Part shown: one piece after another, positions 12,500 through 24,649 of the stretch
Numbering within the stretch: position 1 is the first letter of the stretch
Layout: the number at the start of each line of letters is the position of its first letter
Source of the DNA: Silene conica
Lineage: Eukaryota > Streptophyta > Magnoliopsida > Caryophyllales > Caryophyllaceae
DNA length: 64,000 nucleotides
NCBI GenBank assembly: GCA_029255685.2
Contig: CM055315.2
Location: 48,651,705 to 48,715,704 of the forward strand
Direction: 5' to 3'
The notes under the pieces: generated by a model
What the model was told of the DNA's origin: nothing
Seen by the model: only the letters and a program-made list of their open reading frames with translations
Database searches by the model: none
Program-made: the position numbers and the translations under genes

Positions 12500-14357
12500 A
12501 TCACCCAATCTTCAAAAAGTTTCGTCCTCGAAACTCGAAGGTAGAAGTAAATATAAAAATAACTCTAACTTTCAAAATATATCAAGCGGGTTATGATAAC
12601 CCAAAACTCTATCTTGCAAAAAGGTTTCAAGAAACAGAAGGTTTCAAGGCACAAGTCTTGTCAATGGACGTTGGGATTCTCGTTACGTATTCAAGAGTCC
12701 GACATTCCAAATCTGAGACAAGTCCCAAAATTTTGTTCAAATACAGTTCAAAATTAAATTGATTCGGTGTTGACAAGCACTGCACGGGTTATCAGACGTC
12801 TCCAATAACAAGTTCTAGTGGCTGTCAACGCTGAAATCTGACAAAATCGTAAAACGTTACGCTCTTTAAACCAAGTTTTTCTTCAAATCAACCATTACTC
12901 TCAAATTCTTGGAAAAGTAAAATTGTAACAATGACCAAAAGTCGCTTCTAACGGAAGAGAAAATAGCCGTTTCAAATTCTTAAAAACAAGTAAGCCTTTC
13001 TAAAAACAGTGAATTTAAAGTCAACAATTGGGAAGCGAGTTTTCAAGATAGACGTTTGAGAGCGCGGAATTAGTCGCAGAGCTTATTTTCGATACAAAGG
13101 GTTAGGGGTTCCAAGCCTCACGGCTGTCAGAACACAAAAGGAGGGTTGAAGGAACGGAACAATCAAGTTGAAGGCTAAAGAAGACGGTAACCTTTGCTAA
13201 ACATGGGTATACTAACCGCCCAATCCATAGTCAAAACATTGTTACAGCGATCTCCAGTATATTCCAAGGAGACGTTTCCAGTGACCTCGATACACAAAAT
13301 GGTTTCACGGTCCCTCTTACTAAAATCTCATCCTCCGAACAGGGTATTCCTCAACAAGAAGGTTCCCAAAACTCTGAACCGAAACTCTACCACCATAACA
13401 ATGAATCCTCAGGACTCAAGATATAGTATTCACTATCCTCGAACCTTAAATTCTGACCGTTCGATCCTAGCAACCTATTTCGCAAGGTTCAATATCTTAA
13501 ATTCCCAAATTATTATCACAATGAACATTCAAAACAAGATCTTATTAAGGTAACAACTTCCAAGTCAGGCACGTCTATGACGGGTCCTCATGACTAGTTC
13601 TTCAAAACGATTCGAATATCAAGGTTCCTCGAAGTCTAAAGCAACATTATCCTTTCAATGATTTATTCCTCAAAAGTTGAGATAACTCATCTCAGATAGT
13701 TCCCAAATGACGATTCAACAAAACTCTCAGACTACTCAGCTCATGTGATACATCTACTAGACTTGTATCACAGTCCACAATAACCATACTCAAATCAACG
13801 CGTTTCTGGACTTACATCTCTCAAAAAATCATTCATTCTCAAACTGATGATGTATCCTAAATTTTCCTTTAAGTCTTTCATTAGATAAATGCTAAGATCC
13901 ATTAAGTAACCTAAGATCAACCACTCAGTCAATTCCACAAGTTCTTGTAAATGTTCCAATGTTCTCACACCATTACTAACAACTCTCGTTTCCTCAAGTT
14001 CAAATAGCATTAGCTTGACTCATTCAATTATCAGACAACGTCAGTACCTTCATCATATTCCTCGAAATCAATCTTCACTCTAAGTTCCTCGAGATCCTCA
14101 AATGGACATTCCAAACTCACAATTATCCATGACTCAGCTAGATTCTCGCATTTAAGTTCCATTAAAGGCCGTGTATAACACTCTACCTAGCACAATTATC
14201 TCATCATTCACTTACTCTTCAAATTAGTAACATAACTACTCTAGGGTTACCCAACACGTATTCAACAAGCTCCTTAGGTTTCCCCTCAAGTAATAACACT
14301 CTCCAAATCATGGTCCACAACAAATTCCAAGAGGTTTCCAAGTTCATCTATGGTAGG
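12500..14357 (-). other. G1 interior 3' of gag, noncoding
   Basis: About 1.86 kb between the gag stop and the 3' LTR, where pol would be expected. No RT, integrase or RNase H motif appears in any frame, and the small ORFs at 13194-13553 and 13795-14010 lack recognisable features. Bases 12518-12535 form an inverted repeat (agtttcg, 4-base loop, cgaaact), the position and form of the conserved 'TTCGAGGACGAA' end of many plant gypsy pol regions. This suggests that pol was deleted but its 3' edge kept. Confidence 0.6.
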
Positions 14358-15549
14358 TTACCGCACAAGGTGTTTCAGGGGAAGCAAGTTATCAGGTTGA
14401 GTCAAAAGGAAATAAAGACAGATTCCAAAGAAGATTAACAGGAATCTAAGGAAGGAGGTCAAGATCTTAACGGCTACGAGTGCATCGACTATAAATAAGA
14501 TGGTAAGTATGAACATACCAGTAGGTGGGTCCGGGTGAACTCCAGTCTCAGCTTGGTCCTGAACAGCTTTGGCTCCACTGGTCTCAGCCTCCAGGTCAGT
14601 AGTAACAGCTCTGTCAACAGCGGTATTCCTCTCGGGGCACTCGAAGAAGCAATGCCCGGGCTTCTTGCAGGCATGGCAAAGATAAGGGTTACCGTGACAG
14701 TCAGCTCCGGGATGAAGGGTTTTGCGACACTTGAAACATCTCAGGGGTGCTTTTGTCGAGGGTTCCATGTCTCGATCCCGGGAAGTCTCAGGGTCAATAG
14801 TGATAGTTCGGTTGATGGCGCCATTCCCTACGCGGCACTCGAAAGAGCGATGTCCAAATCCCTCGCAGGTGAAGCATTGATGCGGGTTGCCATGGCAGTC
14901 AAGTCCAAGATGGAGATCCTTGTGGCACTTGAAGCACTTAAGGGGAACGTCCGATAGGAGGCTCATGCTCCGGATTTGGGAAGTCTTAACTCCCTGGGAC
15001 TTCTTGTTCTTCTGGGGACACTTCCTCTTTCCAAGAGGAGAGGAGGCAAGAGGGCTAAGAGGTCTCCCGCTTCGGCATCTATGCAAAGGCGGTGGAGGAG
15101 GAAAGAAGGCTCTAGATCCTTCACAATAGATCTGGTAAGGGTCCTCCGCTCGCAAGACGCCGTAGTAACTCTGGAAGTAAGAAGTCGGGTCACCACTGGC
15201 TACACTCCTAGTCTCAGCATTAAGCTTGCTCCGAAACAGATAGGCTTTGTCTTCCTCTCTCTCAACTAGCTGTGGAACAAAGTGGATTAGCTCCTCAAAT
15301 CGATTGGTGAAGGCTTGAACAGAAAGGGTTCCTTGGCGTAGGTTCATGAACTCGGTCATCTTATCTTGGCGGGTGTCCCTATGGTAAAACCTCATGCCAA
15401 GAAGGGTCTTGAAACGACTCCAAGTGAAAGTAGGTTCACGAGTAACAGGAGCACTGATCGTCAACCACCAACTCCTAGCCTCACGAACTAAGAACTGTGA
15501 TGCCACTCGGGTTTGATCCTCAGGTCGAACGCCATAAATCATGAAATTC
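14358..15549 (-). pseudogene. G1 gag, C-terminal part with four zinc knuckles
   Basis: The larger part of a gypsy Gag, split from its N terminus (26166-26395) by the SIRE insertion. It starts inside the Retrotrans_gag domain (ARSWWLTISAP, TFTWSRFKTLL, MTEFMNLRQGTLSVQAF). A basic, proline-rich linker is followed by four CX2CX4HX4C knuckles as two pairs: CFKCHKDLHLGLDC with CFTCEGFGHRSFEC, and CFKCRKTLHPGADC with CHACKKPGHCFFEC. About 50 residues separate the pairs, which are similar enough to suggest an internal duplication. The last about 55 residues are very hydrophobic (FILTILFIVDALVAVKIL and FLLIFFGICLYFLL), like one or two membrane segments, where protease normally begins. The frame is continuous across the copia insertion once one copy of the 5-bp duplication is discounted. 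Confidence 0.85.
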
Positions 15550-17065
15550 TGAAGAGTCTATTGACCTAGATATACTCAAGAAGGGGGGGGGGGGGGGGGT
15601 TGAATTGAGTATGCCAACTTTTTCGATTCTTCTTCGATGTGAGTTGTTGTGACGAAGTAATAGCAAGTAACGAGTAAGAACAATAAAATAAAGGAGACAC
15701 GATCTTTTGAAGTGGTTCAGTTTCACACTTTGAAACCTACGTCCACTATTCTCGATTAATAAAATTAGTACCTTCTCCGGATTACAATTTTATCAACCCA
15801 GTCGTGCGACTTTGATGTTAGTCACAACTCAATCTAGATACCGTTAAATATCTAGCTACGACAAGTACCGTTAAATACTTGCTTACAATGAGTACCGCTA
15901 AATACTCGAATCTATCTTAAGTAAGTAAGATAAACTTTTAACAACTTCTTATATTGATGATCTTGAATGCTTGAAACTCTTCTTCAAAGCTTGTAGTCTT
16001 GATTACGAAATTTGACAATGATTGGCACGAATATCGAGACGCGTGGGAGACTACGTCCGTTTGTTCTTTCTCGGTTTGCGTGAGGCGTGTAAAAACTTAG
16101 ATGTTGGACGTGTGATGTAGTATGTATATATACTAATTTAGATCTAGGTTAAATCCTAGATAGTTTTAGGAATATTACTTTATCTAGAATACTAATTCTA
16201 GGTAATATTTAAAACTTAATCTTATATGAGTTAGGAAAGGACTCTAATAGAATAATATTAAATTAAGACATAAGATAATATTTCCATAATCTTATTTGAC
16301 TTAGGAAACATCCTTATACCATAAAATATAGAATCCTACTTTGAATCAAATCCTAATTCTTGTCAATAATATAATAAATTATATTCTTAATCAAATCCTA
16401 GTCAATCTTTAAGTAGATTAAATAAACAAGTTTATTTATTTAATTAACCATAAAGATAATATGAAACGTATTAGGGTTCGTAAAAAGAAACGTGTAGCAC
16501 GCCTCTCTATGCACGATTCCCAACGTACATAGCACGTTCTTCGAGACATATTTCTCGAAGTGCGTTTCTCTAGGAATTGAACTTTGACAATAACGGTTAA
16601 AATAAAATCCTTAGCATTTTAGAATTAATATTTACCTCATAAGATAAATACTTTAATTCTTGTTACTAAAGAATATTTCTATTTTAAAACCGTTTATAAG
16701 ATTACTAGATTAATATATAATAATATATTAATAACACGCATAAATCTTTACGCTTTGATTTACTTCACGCAAATCTCATTTCTTCGATAGTTATAGGAAT
16801 GATCCATAACTTAAAAACTCTTGATATTGTAATGAAGCTTTTTGTCTTGTAAATCTTCAAAAAGACTTGACACTTGACATGAGCTTGATCATTCTTGCAA
16901 TCTTCGATTGAATTATACTTTACTAAACTATGATCTTTGCTCTAAAATTAACTGTACACTTAACCGCACGATTACACGCATATGCATATAAAATATAATC
17001 ACCTAGACTTGTCATTATTAAAACATAAAACAATATATTACTTATATAGAATATATTACTCAACA
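15550..17065 (-). repeat. 3' LTR of the SIRE-type copia
   Basis: 1516 bp, almost identical to 24650-26160. It contains a 17-base G run at 15583-15599 on the + strand (C run on the coding strand). It also contains a TATA-like stretch near 16122-16134, which reads agtatatatacata on the - strand and is a plausible promoter. The ORF at 16923-17156 lies in the LTR and is not a gene. Confidence 0.92.
15583..15599 (+). repeat. Homopolymer run of 17 G
   Basis: Located 33 bp inside the SIRE LTR. The same site has 12 G in the other LTR (24683-24694) and 21 G in the second SIRE copy (36397-36417). Confidence 0.9.
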
Positions 17066-17078
17066 AATTCCCCCTTTT
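17066..17078 (-). other. Polypurine tract of the SIRE-type copia
   Basis: On the - strand aaaagggggaatt directly abuts the LTR start TGTTGAG. Similar purine-rich motifs occur upstream near 17131 and 17281, so extra primer sites are possible, but only this one is at the LTR edge. Confidence 0.7.
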
Positions 17079-18295
17079 CAATGATGGCAAGTCTTTACCT
17101 AGAATCGTGTCTAAGTGTAATATTGTAACGTTCCCCCTCAACATAATATTGGTCATTCATAATATAGATCAACTAGGGTTTCTATTTTTAAATTAAACCA
17201 ATTTCTTAAAGAACTATGAGAGACAATACGTTACGACAAGGAGCAATCTTAGGCAAATTCGTAATCTAGGTCGCATTCTTTTCCCCCTCTTGACATCATT
17301 GAAAAGACGGAAACAAAGACATAAAACGACTAGAATAATATAATACGAAACAAACCTAAGTATGCAATTCTAAATTAAACACACAAACGTAATTAAAATC
17401 AAGCAACTATGAAATACAAACGGGAAAACGACACACAACCATATACTACAATGCCAAAGGGCCGAATAAAACCACATGGGCCGAATGTGTCGAATAAGAG
17501 CCTAATGGGCCGAATAGTTTGTAGGTAGAAAGGTCGTGGCCAAAAGGTTAAATAAACCAAGGAAAAAATAAGTAGAAGAGGCTGGAATGGGTTTGAAAAA
17601 AGGAGCGGGTTAGAAACCGGGTACCCATGTCGTATCGCACCCAAAACAGAGTCCAACAACAATCAAACTTTCCCAAAACCCAGCAAAAGTACGAACATCT
17701 TAAAACAACATTCAAGCTTCTTTAGGATGGTGAATTATGTGAGGATTAATAAACTCCGGCCTCGTACGATATTCTAATGTCGAGAGGCGATCTAAACAAC
17801 TACCAATATTTCTTCCATGCGCATCAATGGCTCTTTCAAAATTAAGAATTTTAATAAATAGAGCCTTGACAGCTTCTAAACGCTGCGCACCATTTTCTCA
17901 ACAAACGACTATCTCGCACTAATGCATCTTCTTGAGACGTCAAACAGTGATGACGCTCACTGATATGTAACACTTTATCACGAACTTCCCGGATATCATG
18001 ACTTAGCTTTTCAAGAATTCCATCCACCTTGCCCATCCATGTTCGTAAATCCGTTCCCACCTCGGAGTCATGAGCCTGCTCTGCTTTCGGATTTTGTAAA
18101 CCAGATACTAACACAAACAACTGATCAAGTTTCCCTTCCAATTCATCGGTATTACTCTACCTTCGTCACCACCATTATTTCGCCCAAACAACAATTCACG
18201 CTCATCTTTCAAGATTATTCCCATCAACTTCATTAGTTTATCACACATCCTTCCCCTTTTTATCATTCTAGCACAATCAAGACCCTCCTCTTTTA
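17079..18295 (-). pseudogene. SIRE 3' region with a broken coiled-coil-like ORF
   Basis: Between the envelope-position ORF and the polypurine tract. Reading frames with sensible but interrupted protein occur here: near 18141-17851 a stretch EGKLDQLFVLVSGLQNPK continues into LRTWMGKVDGILEKLSHDI and EVRDKVLHISERHH, with the heptad-like spacing of a coiled coil. An upstream part (CDKLMKLMGIILKDERELL) is in another frame. This looks like the rest of the 3' ORF typical of SIRE elements, broken by frameshifts and stops. No signal peptide can be seen. Confidence 0.5.
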
Positions 18296-18460
18296 TTATT
18301 CTGCCATTACCGACTTCCCTTTGTCCACTTTAGGACGTTTGCTAGGTTCTGATTTGGGTACAGACATAGACACGGATTTTGGTGATGGCGGAGGTGAAGG
18401 AAAGGGTGATGGTGGGGGAGGAGATATGTTCTTTTTCCTTAGTGATCGACGAGCAGCCAT
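18296..18460 (-). CDS. N-terminal piece of the SIRE envelope-position ORF
   Basis: A 54-codon ORF starting with ATG at 18460 and ending with TAA at 18296. It begins MAARRSLRKK, is very rich in Pro and Ser (SPPPPSPFPSPPPSPKS), then basic (KRPKVDKGK). It is too short for a general ORF scan, but it sits in the place where SIRE elements carry a second ORF, often called envelope-like, and a basic proline-rich start fits that family as I know it. The stop is probably premature, because related sequence continues in other frames downstream to about 17850. Function is unproven even in the family. Confidence 0.5.
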   Translation of the reverse strand: MAARRSLRKKNISPPPPSPFPSPPPSPKSVSMSVPKSEPSKRPKVDKGKSVMAE

Positions 18461-18952
18461 GGGTGATGGTGTTCTTAATGGTGATTTGTTTTCTTGGATT
18501 CTTTGTTTTAGAGGGAAACGGTTTATGGTGTAATTGTGAGGTAGGCACGTGGGGGGTTAGGTAGTAGAAGTAAATGGGGTAAGTTTGGAGGGTAAACAAA
18601 TAAGACGGGTTTAGATATTACGGAAATTTTGGTACGTATATATGGTACGTGATTAAATGACGCAAGTTTATTATACGTTACGTACTTGAGGTACGTAACT
18701 ACACATATATATATATATATATAATATTAATATAATAATATTGTGGGAATAAATTATTAATATGTGAATATTATTATTTTGATCTGAGAAATTGGTTGTG
18801 TACGTTCGTATAACACGTAGCAAGATATAATCAAAATTGAGCATTTAATAAAAAATAACACACATAGGCATGCAGCGGAATATACGGACACAGTCATATA
18901 ATTCAGTCTTTTCATAGTCAATCATTGGGTTATTTTCAGCTCTTAAGATTGA
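18461..18952 (-). other. Spacer between SIRE pol and the 3' ORF
   Basis: An AT-rich stretch with a (ta)n run near 18707-18722. It could carry the leader of a subgenomic message for the downstream ORF. No gene is seen; ORFs at 18342-18599 (-) and 18321-18564 (+) are in wrong frames or on the wrong strand. Confidence 0.5.
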
Positions 18953-20359
18953 TTAGGTGCCACCGATTAAACCAATTTCCAATCGTAAAGTCTCAAATCG
19001 TTCCCTAGCCAAAGGTTTAGTAAAAATATCTGCCCATTGTTTTTCCGTACTACAAAATTCCAACTTAATGTTTTTCTTTTCTACATGGTCACGTAAGAAG
19101 TGATGTCTAATCTCTATGTGTTTTGTTCTCGAGTGCTGAGCCGGGTTTTTAGATATTATAATAGCACTCGTATTGTCACATAATATAGGTACACATCCCA
19201 CGTCAATACCATAATCAAGTAACTGCTGTTTTAACCATAGTAGTTGGGAACATACCAGTGCGGCTGCAATATATTCTGCTTCTGCGGTTGACAAGGCGAC
19301 TGAATTTTGTTTCTTGGATGCCCAAGATATAATACATGGTCCAACGAAAGTCGCAAGTCCAGAAGTACTTTTCCTGTCTAAAGAACAGCCTGCATAATCC
19401 GCATCTGAGTATCCTAATAAGTTAAAATTACAGTCCATAGGATACCATAGATATAATTTTGATGTTCCAATTAGGTATCTTAAAATTCTCTTAACCGCAA
19501 TCATATGTGATTCTTTTGGTGCAGATTGGAATCGAGCACAGACGCAGACACTAAACATTATGTCTGGACGACTTGCAGTAAGATAAAGAAGTGAGCCAAT
19601 CATACCTCTATAAGTAGTTTCATCTACTGACTTACCGTCCTCGTCTTTGGTGAGTTTCTTATCTGTTACCATTGGAGTAGGCATAGGATGAGAGGATTCC
19701 ATTCCGAATTTCTTTATTAATTCTTTGACGTACTTTTGTTGATGAACTTTGATACCCTCGTTCGTCTGTTGAATTTGAAGACCAAGGAAGAATTTTAATT
19801 CTCCCATCATACTCATCTTGAACTCGGATGTCATCAACTCTGAGAAGTATTGGCACAACTTTTTGTTGGTTGAGCCAAATATAATATCGTCAACGTAGAT
19901 CTGTACAACTAGTAGATCGGAATTTTCATTTTTCAGAAATAATGTCTTATCTACTGATCCTCTCTTGAATCCGCTTTCCAATAGAAATTTTGATAGTCTG
20001 TCGTACCATGCTCGAGGGGCCTGTTTTAGCCCATATAGAGCTTTATCCAATCTGTATACATGGTCTTTTAGTTTGCTGTCAGGAAATCCAGGAGGTTGTT
20101 CGACATATACTTCCTCCTGAAGATATCCGTTAAGGAATGCAGTCTTAACATCCATTTGAAATAATTTCATTCCTTTATGTGCAGCAAATGCTATGAGCAA
20201 GCGAATTGCTTCAAGACGAGCAACAGGAGCAAAGGTTTCGTCATAATCGATCCCTTCCTGTTGATTGTATCCTTGAACGACCAATCTTGCTTTATTACGA
20301 ACGATGACTCCAGAGTCATCTAATTTATTTCTGAATACCCATCTTGTTCCAATTACTGA
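18953..20359 (-). pseudogene. SIRE copia reverse transcriptase and RNase H
   Basis: The C-terminal half of the copia Pol polyprotein. RT starts in frame right after the TAA at 20362-20360 ([12 protein letters not shown]), then [31 protein letters not shown] and the catalytic [13 protein letters not shown], about residues 128-140 counted from the Met at 20284. RNase H has [28 protein letters not shown] and [12 protein letters not shown], and ends ADIFTKPL...[11 protein letters not shown]. All motifs are present and no stop lies within this part. The only barrier to the upstream integrase part is the single in-frame TAA, so the domain is structurally intact but separated. Confidence 0.92.
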
Positions 20360-22273
20360 TTAATCTTTAGGACGAGGAACAAGATGCCATACTTTATTTC
20401 TTTCGAATTGATGTAGTTCTTCTTGCATGGCGACTATCCAGTCAGGTTCTGCAAGTGCTTCTTTTATATTTGTAGGTTCAATTGTGGAGAGAAAGGAGTA
20501 GAAGGAACAGAAGTTGTTTAAGCTTCTTCGAGTTTGAACTCCTTCTGTAAGGCTTCCTATGATATTATCCAGGGGGTGAGAGCCTTTATATCTCCAGTTT
20601 CTTGATTGATTGTTTTCATTGCTACTGCTTGACTCGGGATTTTGACTTGTTCCCCCTGAATCCAAACCAGAGTTTGTAGGAGAGTCAGGTATAACTATGC
20701 TCTCTTCCCTTTGGTTTTGATTCAAAGTTGTAGCTTCATTAGCTATAACTCTGGGTTCTAAGTCATTGGTTTGAGAGTTATCTACAGTATCATCAACTGT
20801 AGTTTCATCTCTCGCACCATTTCCTTCCAAGTTTAGTTCATCATTGTTTCCTTGAATTTCGCCTTCATCGTTATTTTCTATTTCAGGAGGATCTTCCCTT
20901 GACAACCTAAAGTCAGGTTCGTCTAGGTTTTCCTCTTCGTCCTGTAAAGGCTTGTCGAAAGCATTATTCTCATCAAAGATAACATGTATGCTCTCTTCTA
21001 TGCATAAAGTACGTTTGTTAAAAACTTTATAGGCTTTACTATGATCAGAATATCCTATGAAAATTGCCTCATCACTTCTAGGGTCAAATTTGCTTAAACG
21101 ATTTTTACCATTGTTATGAACAAAGCATTTACTCCCAAAACATCTTAGATGAGATATATTAGGTTTACGACCACGTAAAAGTTCATAGGGTGTCTTTTTA
21201 AGGATAGGTCTAATCATAGCACGATTATGAATATAGCAAGCTGTACTAATAGCCTCTGCCGAAAAGTTTCTAGGTAGGCCACTACAAAGAAGCATTGTTC
21301 TAGCCATGTCTTCTAGGGTTCTGTTCATGCGTTCTACTACTCCGTTTTGTTGTGGTGTTCTAGGTGCAGAGAAGTTATGTCCAACACCGTTGGATTTACA
21401 GAATTCTATAAAAGCATGGTTGTCAAACTCAGTTCCATGGTCAGTTCGAATAGTTACTAGATTAGTTTTTAATTTGTTTTGAACAAGTTTCATAAGACTA
21501 ACAAATTCATCAAATGTTTCGTCTTTAGAGTGAAGAAAGATAGGCCAAACAAATCTAGAATAATCATCAACTAGAACGAAAACATACCTGGAACCGCCTC
21601 TGCTTCTTACCTTCATAGGGCCACAGAGATCCATATGTACTAGATCAAGAGCTTGGTTAGTACTTACTATTCTTTTTGGTTTGAAGGATGATCTGACGTG
21701 TTTACATCGTGCACATGTGTCGCACATCTTTTCTTGATCAAATCTGATCTTGGGAAGACCTTCGACCAAGTCCCATCTCTTCAATTTGCTAAGAATAGGA
21801 GAACTAATGTGCCCAAATGTCTTATGCCAGAGACATGGATCATCTAACGTAACTTTCATACATGAGAGAGAGTCAGTAGGCACAACGTTTAAATCAATCA
21901 TATAAACATTTTTCTTTCTATAACCTTCAAGAATAACTTTACTTGTACCTTCCATAATTATACGACACACATCTGTATGAAAAACAACTTTGTTTCCTTT
22001 GTCGCATAATTGGGATATACTAATTAAGTTATGTTTAAGACCACTTACCAGATATACATCGCTAATAGAGTGAGAAGTTGAGATGCCTATCTTACCGACA
22101 CCTATTACCTTTCCCTTTTTGTTGTCACCGAAGGTGACCTTTCCTCCGTCGAATGGTTCCAGGGTGGTGAATAGGTTGGCGTCACCTGTCATGTGTCGGG
22201 AGCATCCACTGTCGAGGTACCATAGATTATTTTCTTTAGCGATTATCTGCACAAAATAGTTTAAAGACAGGAC
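20360..22273 (-). pseudogene. SIRE copia protease and integrase
   Basis: The N-terminal half of Pol. The protease motif WYLDSGCSRHM is followed by the pre-integrase zinc motif (WHKTFGHISS ... CDTCARCKH), and the integrase catalytic residues are in HMDLCGPM, IRTDHGTEF and NGVVERMNRTL. The GYSDHSKAYKVFNKRT block and a long acidic, Asn-rich stretch follow (about residues 440-560) before the start of RT. The piece ends at a TAA at 20362-20360 after VPRPKD, where relatives read through. It begins in a frame shifted by one from gag, with the first in-frame stop just upstream at about 22276, so gag and pol look separated by a single-base indel near 22274-22280, or use frameshifting. Confidence 0.9.
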
Positions 22274-24582
22274 TTAGGTACCCAAGCATACTTGGGTCCT
22301 TTTGAGTTAGTAATAATAAAAACATCTTCCTTTTTAACCCAGACTTGTCTCACTATAGGTCTTTTGTATCTGTGGTAGTTAGGTTTTGTTGGTCTAGTGT
22401 GAGTCTTTGGGTTTTGTTTCTTGTAGGTTGTGGGTTTAGGAGTTTGGTTGGTTCTATTTTTCTTTTCTGCGTAATTAAAGGACATGTCATAGAACCATCT
22501 ATGGTCATTATTTCTTTCCTCAATCTTTTCATTACTTTCCTCTCTATCAATGATAGATATGGAATCATTTGGTATGCCTAGAGATTTAACAAATTTGACT
22601 CCAGTTTTGAAGTCAAGTGCGTGTTTTACACAGTTTTCTTTTAGGTGTCCAGTGTGACCACAATAAGTACAAATCAAGTATTCAGGCAAGTCTACATACT
22701 TTTTTTTTTTAAAGTCACGTTCATCAGGTTTTTGTTGACATTTAGAATGGTCTCTCCTACCATAGCACTCATGACCTAGCCCCATCTTCATGTTGTTGTC
22801 AGATTGTTCAGTTAAGAAGTTTAGTACGTTAGTACTTCCTTCCCATTTTTCGTGAACCTTACGAGCATGAAGAAGAAGGTCTTTTAAGGAATCTATTTCT
22901 TTTATGCAGGAGGAATGGTCAACATTGTTATGATCTTTCAAGTCTTGAATGTCTTTGTTAAAGTTGATCACGATTTGCGCATGTTCCTTTTTAACTTTGG
23001 ATAAGTTGAATTCTAGATCCATGATTTTTTGCTCGAGGATTTCAACTTCTTCTAGATGAGTTTCATCTACAACAACTGGTGTAGATTTACTCTTTAGAAG
23101 TTCATTAGACCTTTTTAGATCTGAGGTTATAGCTTCATTGGCTATAATCTTAGATTCAAGCTCTTTAATGTTGAGTTTTAATTTTGAGATTACGGCTTCA
23201 TTGGCTGTAACTTTAGACTCAAGAATTTTCTTCTCAGACATTACTGTTTCCAATTTAACATTTGTATCAATGTTAACCTTGGATTTCAGTTTCTTAGCTT
23301 TGGCCTTTAGGAGTTGATTTTCCTCAGCAATATCAAGAATCTGTTCTTTCAGCTCGTCTAATTCAAGACTTTGTTCGTGACATTGATCTAGGGTTTGTTC
23401 GAAATAATTAATTAAAGCAGACTTAGATAAATTTTTGACTTGACTCTTAAGCTGCAAAAAATTTACCTCTTGGTCTTCATCCTCTGAATCAGATTCTCCG
23501 TAGAGGCAAAATTGTGATGAGTCATGATCGTCGGAGATTAGATCCAAACTGATGTTGCTTAGGCACAGGTTAGCGACTTCCTCTTCTTCTGAGTCTTCGT
23601 CATCTTCGGAATCTAATTCTCCCCAGCAAGATGCGAGCATAACCTTCTTGAATTCAGTCTTGGTCTTATCTCGTTTGGATTTGTCTTTAGTTTTGTCCCA
23701 GCTTGGACAGTCCTTGATCATATGCCCTTGATCACCACATTTGAAGCACCCTTGCTTGAAAAAGGTTTGCTTAGAGTCATTCTTTTTCTTATCGTTTGCT
23801 TTATTATTGGATTTGGTAAATCTCCCTTTGAAGACTGCCTTTTTAAAGCGTCTTGCGAAGAGAACTGTTTCATCTTCCAGTTCAGGTTCGCATTCTCCAC
23901 TTGTAGAGGCTTGTAGTGCAATGCTTTTACTTTTAGGATGATCATCGTCATCTCTATTTAGCATGATCTCATGAGCCATTAGAGATCCAATGAGTTCTTG
24001 ATAAGTCATGGTCGTGAGATCACGAGCTTCTTCAATTGCAGTGACTTTTGGTTGCCACTTTTTGGTAAGGCTTCTAAGGACCTTTCTGACTATGTCCTCA
24101 GAATCATACTTCCTACCAAGGTTCCGCAGTTCATTAAGTATGCAGGAGAATCGTGCAGACATGCTATCAATCGATTCATTCTTTTCCATAGTGAAAAGTT
24201 CATATCGTTGAATCAGCAAGTCTATACGATGTTTCCTGACTGCGGAGGTACCTTCGTAGGCAAGTTCTAGGCCATCCCATATTTCTTTAGCTGAGTTACA
24301 AGAAGAGAAGCGATCGAATTCAGAAGTAATCATACCGTTTTGGAGTAGACTCATGGCTTTTGAATTTTTCTCAGCAATCTTGTAATCAGCTTCCACATAG
24401 TCACTTTCTGGTTTCTCATATGTGGTTCCATTTGCAGATGCAACCAATATCTTTTTTGGTCCGGTTTGAATTATTTTCCAGCATTCCCAGTCACATCCTT
24501 TGACGTAGTGGGTCATCATGTTCTTCCACAAGCTATAGTTCTTTCCATCGAAGATAGGACACTTAAGGTGTTTTGAATCCAT
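22261..24582 (-). CDS. SIRE-type copia Gag
   Basis: An uninterrupted 773-residue ORF with a clear ATG 65 bp downstream of the 5' LTR. It encodes the capsid and nucleocapsid protein that packages element RNA in the cytoplasm. The N-terminal domain (MDSKHLKCPIFDGKNYSLWK) and the UBN2-like region (about residues 50-210) are followed by the knuckle CFKCGDQGHMIKDC near residue 280. A long, highly charged, probably coiled-coil part (about 400-600, LKSKVNIDTNVKLETVMSEK and similar) precedes a second knuckle, CTYCGHTGHLKENC, near 655. The basic C terminus ends WVPKSCL. Two distant knuckles and a coiled coil are typical of the SIRE lineage. The same N terminus occurs in a second, truncated copy at 36182-36277. 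Confidence 0.93.
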   Translation of the reverse strand: MDSKHLKCPIFDGKNYSLWKNMMTHYVKGCDWECWKIIQTGPKKILVASANGTTYEKPESDYVEADYKIAEKNSKAMSLLQNGMITSEFDRFSSCNSAKEIWDGLELAYEGTSAVRKHRIDLLIQRYELFTMEKNESIDSMSARFSCILNELRNLGRKYDSEDIVRKVLRSLTKKWQPKVTAIEEARDLTTMTYQELIGSLMAHEIMLNRDDDDHPKSKSIALQASTSGECEPELEDETVLFARRFKKAVFKGRFTKSNNKANDKKKNDSKQTFFKQGCFKCGDQGHMIKDCPSWDKTKDKSKRDKTKTEFKKVMLASCWGELDSEDDEDSEEEEVANLCLSNISLDLISDDHDSSQFCLYGESDSEDEDQEVNFLQLKSQVKNLSKSALINYFEQTLDQCHEQSLELDELKEQILDIAEENQLLKAKAKKLKSKVNIDTNVKLETVMSEKKILESKVTANEAVISKLKLNIKELESKIIANEAITSDLKRSNELLKSKSTPVVVDETHLEEVEILEQKIMDLEFNLSKVKKEHAQIVINFNKDIQDLKDHNNVDHSSCIKEIDSLKDLLLHARKVHEKWEGSTNVLNFLTEQSDNNMKMGLGHECYGRRDHSKCQQKPDERDFKKKKYVDLPEYLICTYCGHTGHLKENCVKHALDFKTGVKFVKSLGIPNDSISIIDREESNEKIEERNNDHRWFYDMSFNYAEKKNRTNQTPKPTTYKKQNPKTHTRPTKPNYHRYKRPIVRQVWVKKEDVFIITNSKGPKYAWVPKSCL

Positions 24583-24635
24583 TGGAAATCAATAGAAGGA
24601 TCAATCTCAAGCTGTAAGGCTTTCAAGAGCACGAG

Positions 24636-24647
24636 GCTCTGATACCA
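24636..24647 (-). other. Primer-binding site of the SIRE copia
   Basis: On the - strand TGGTATCAGAGC lies two bases beyond the LTR end. It is complementary to the 3' end of initiator methionine tRNA, the usual copia primer. Confidence 0.85.
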
Positions 24648-24649
24648 AT

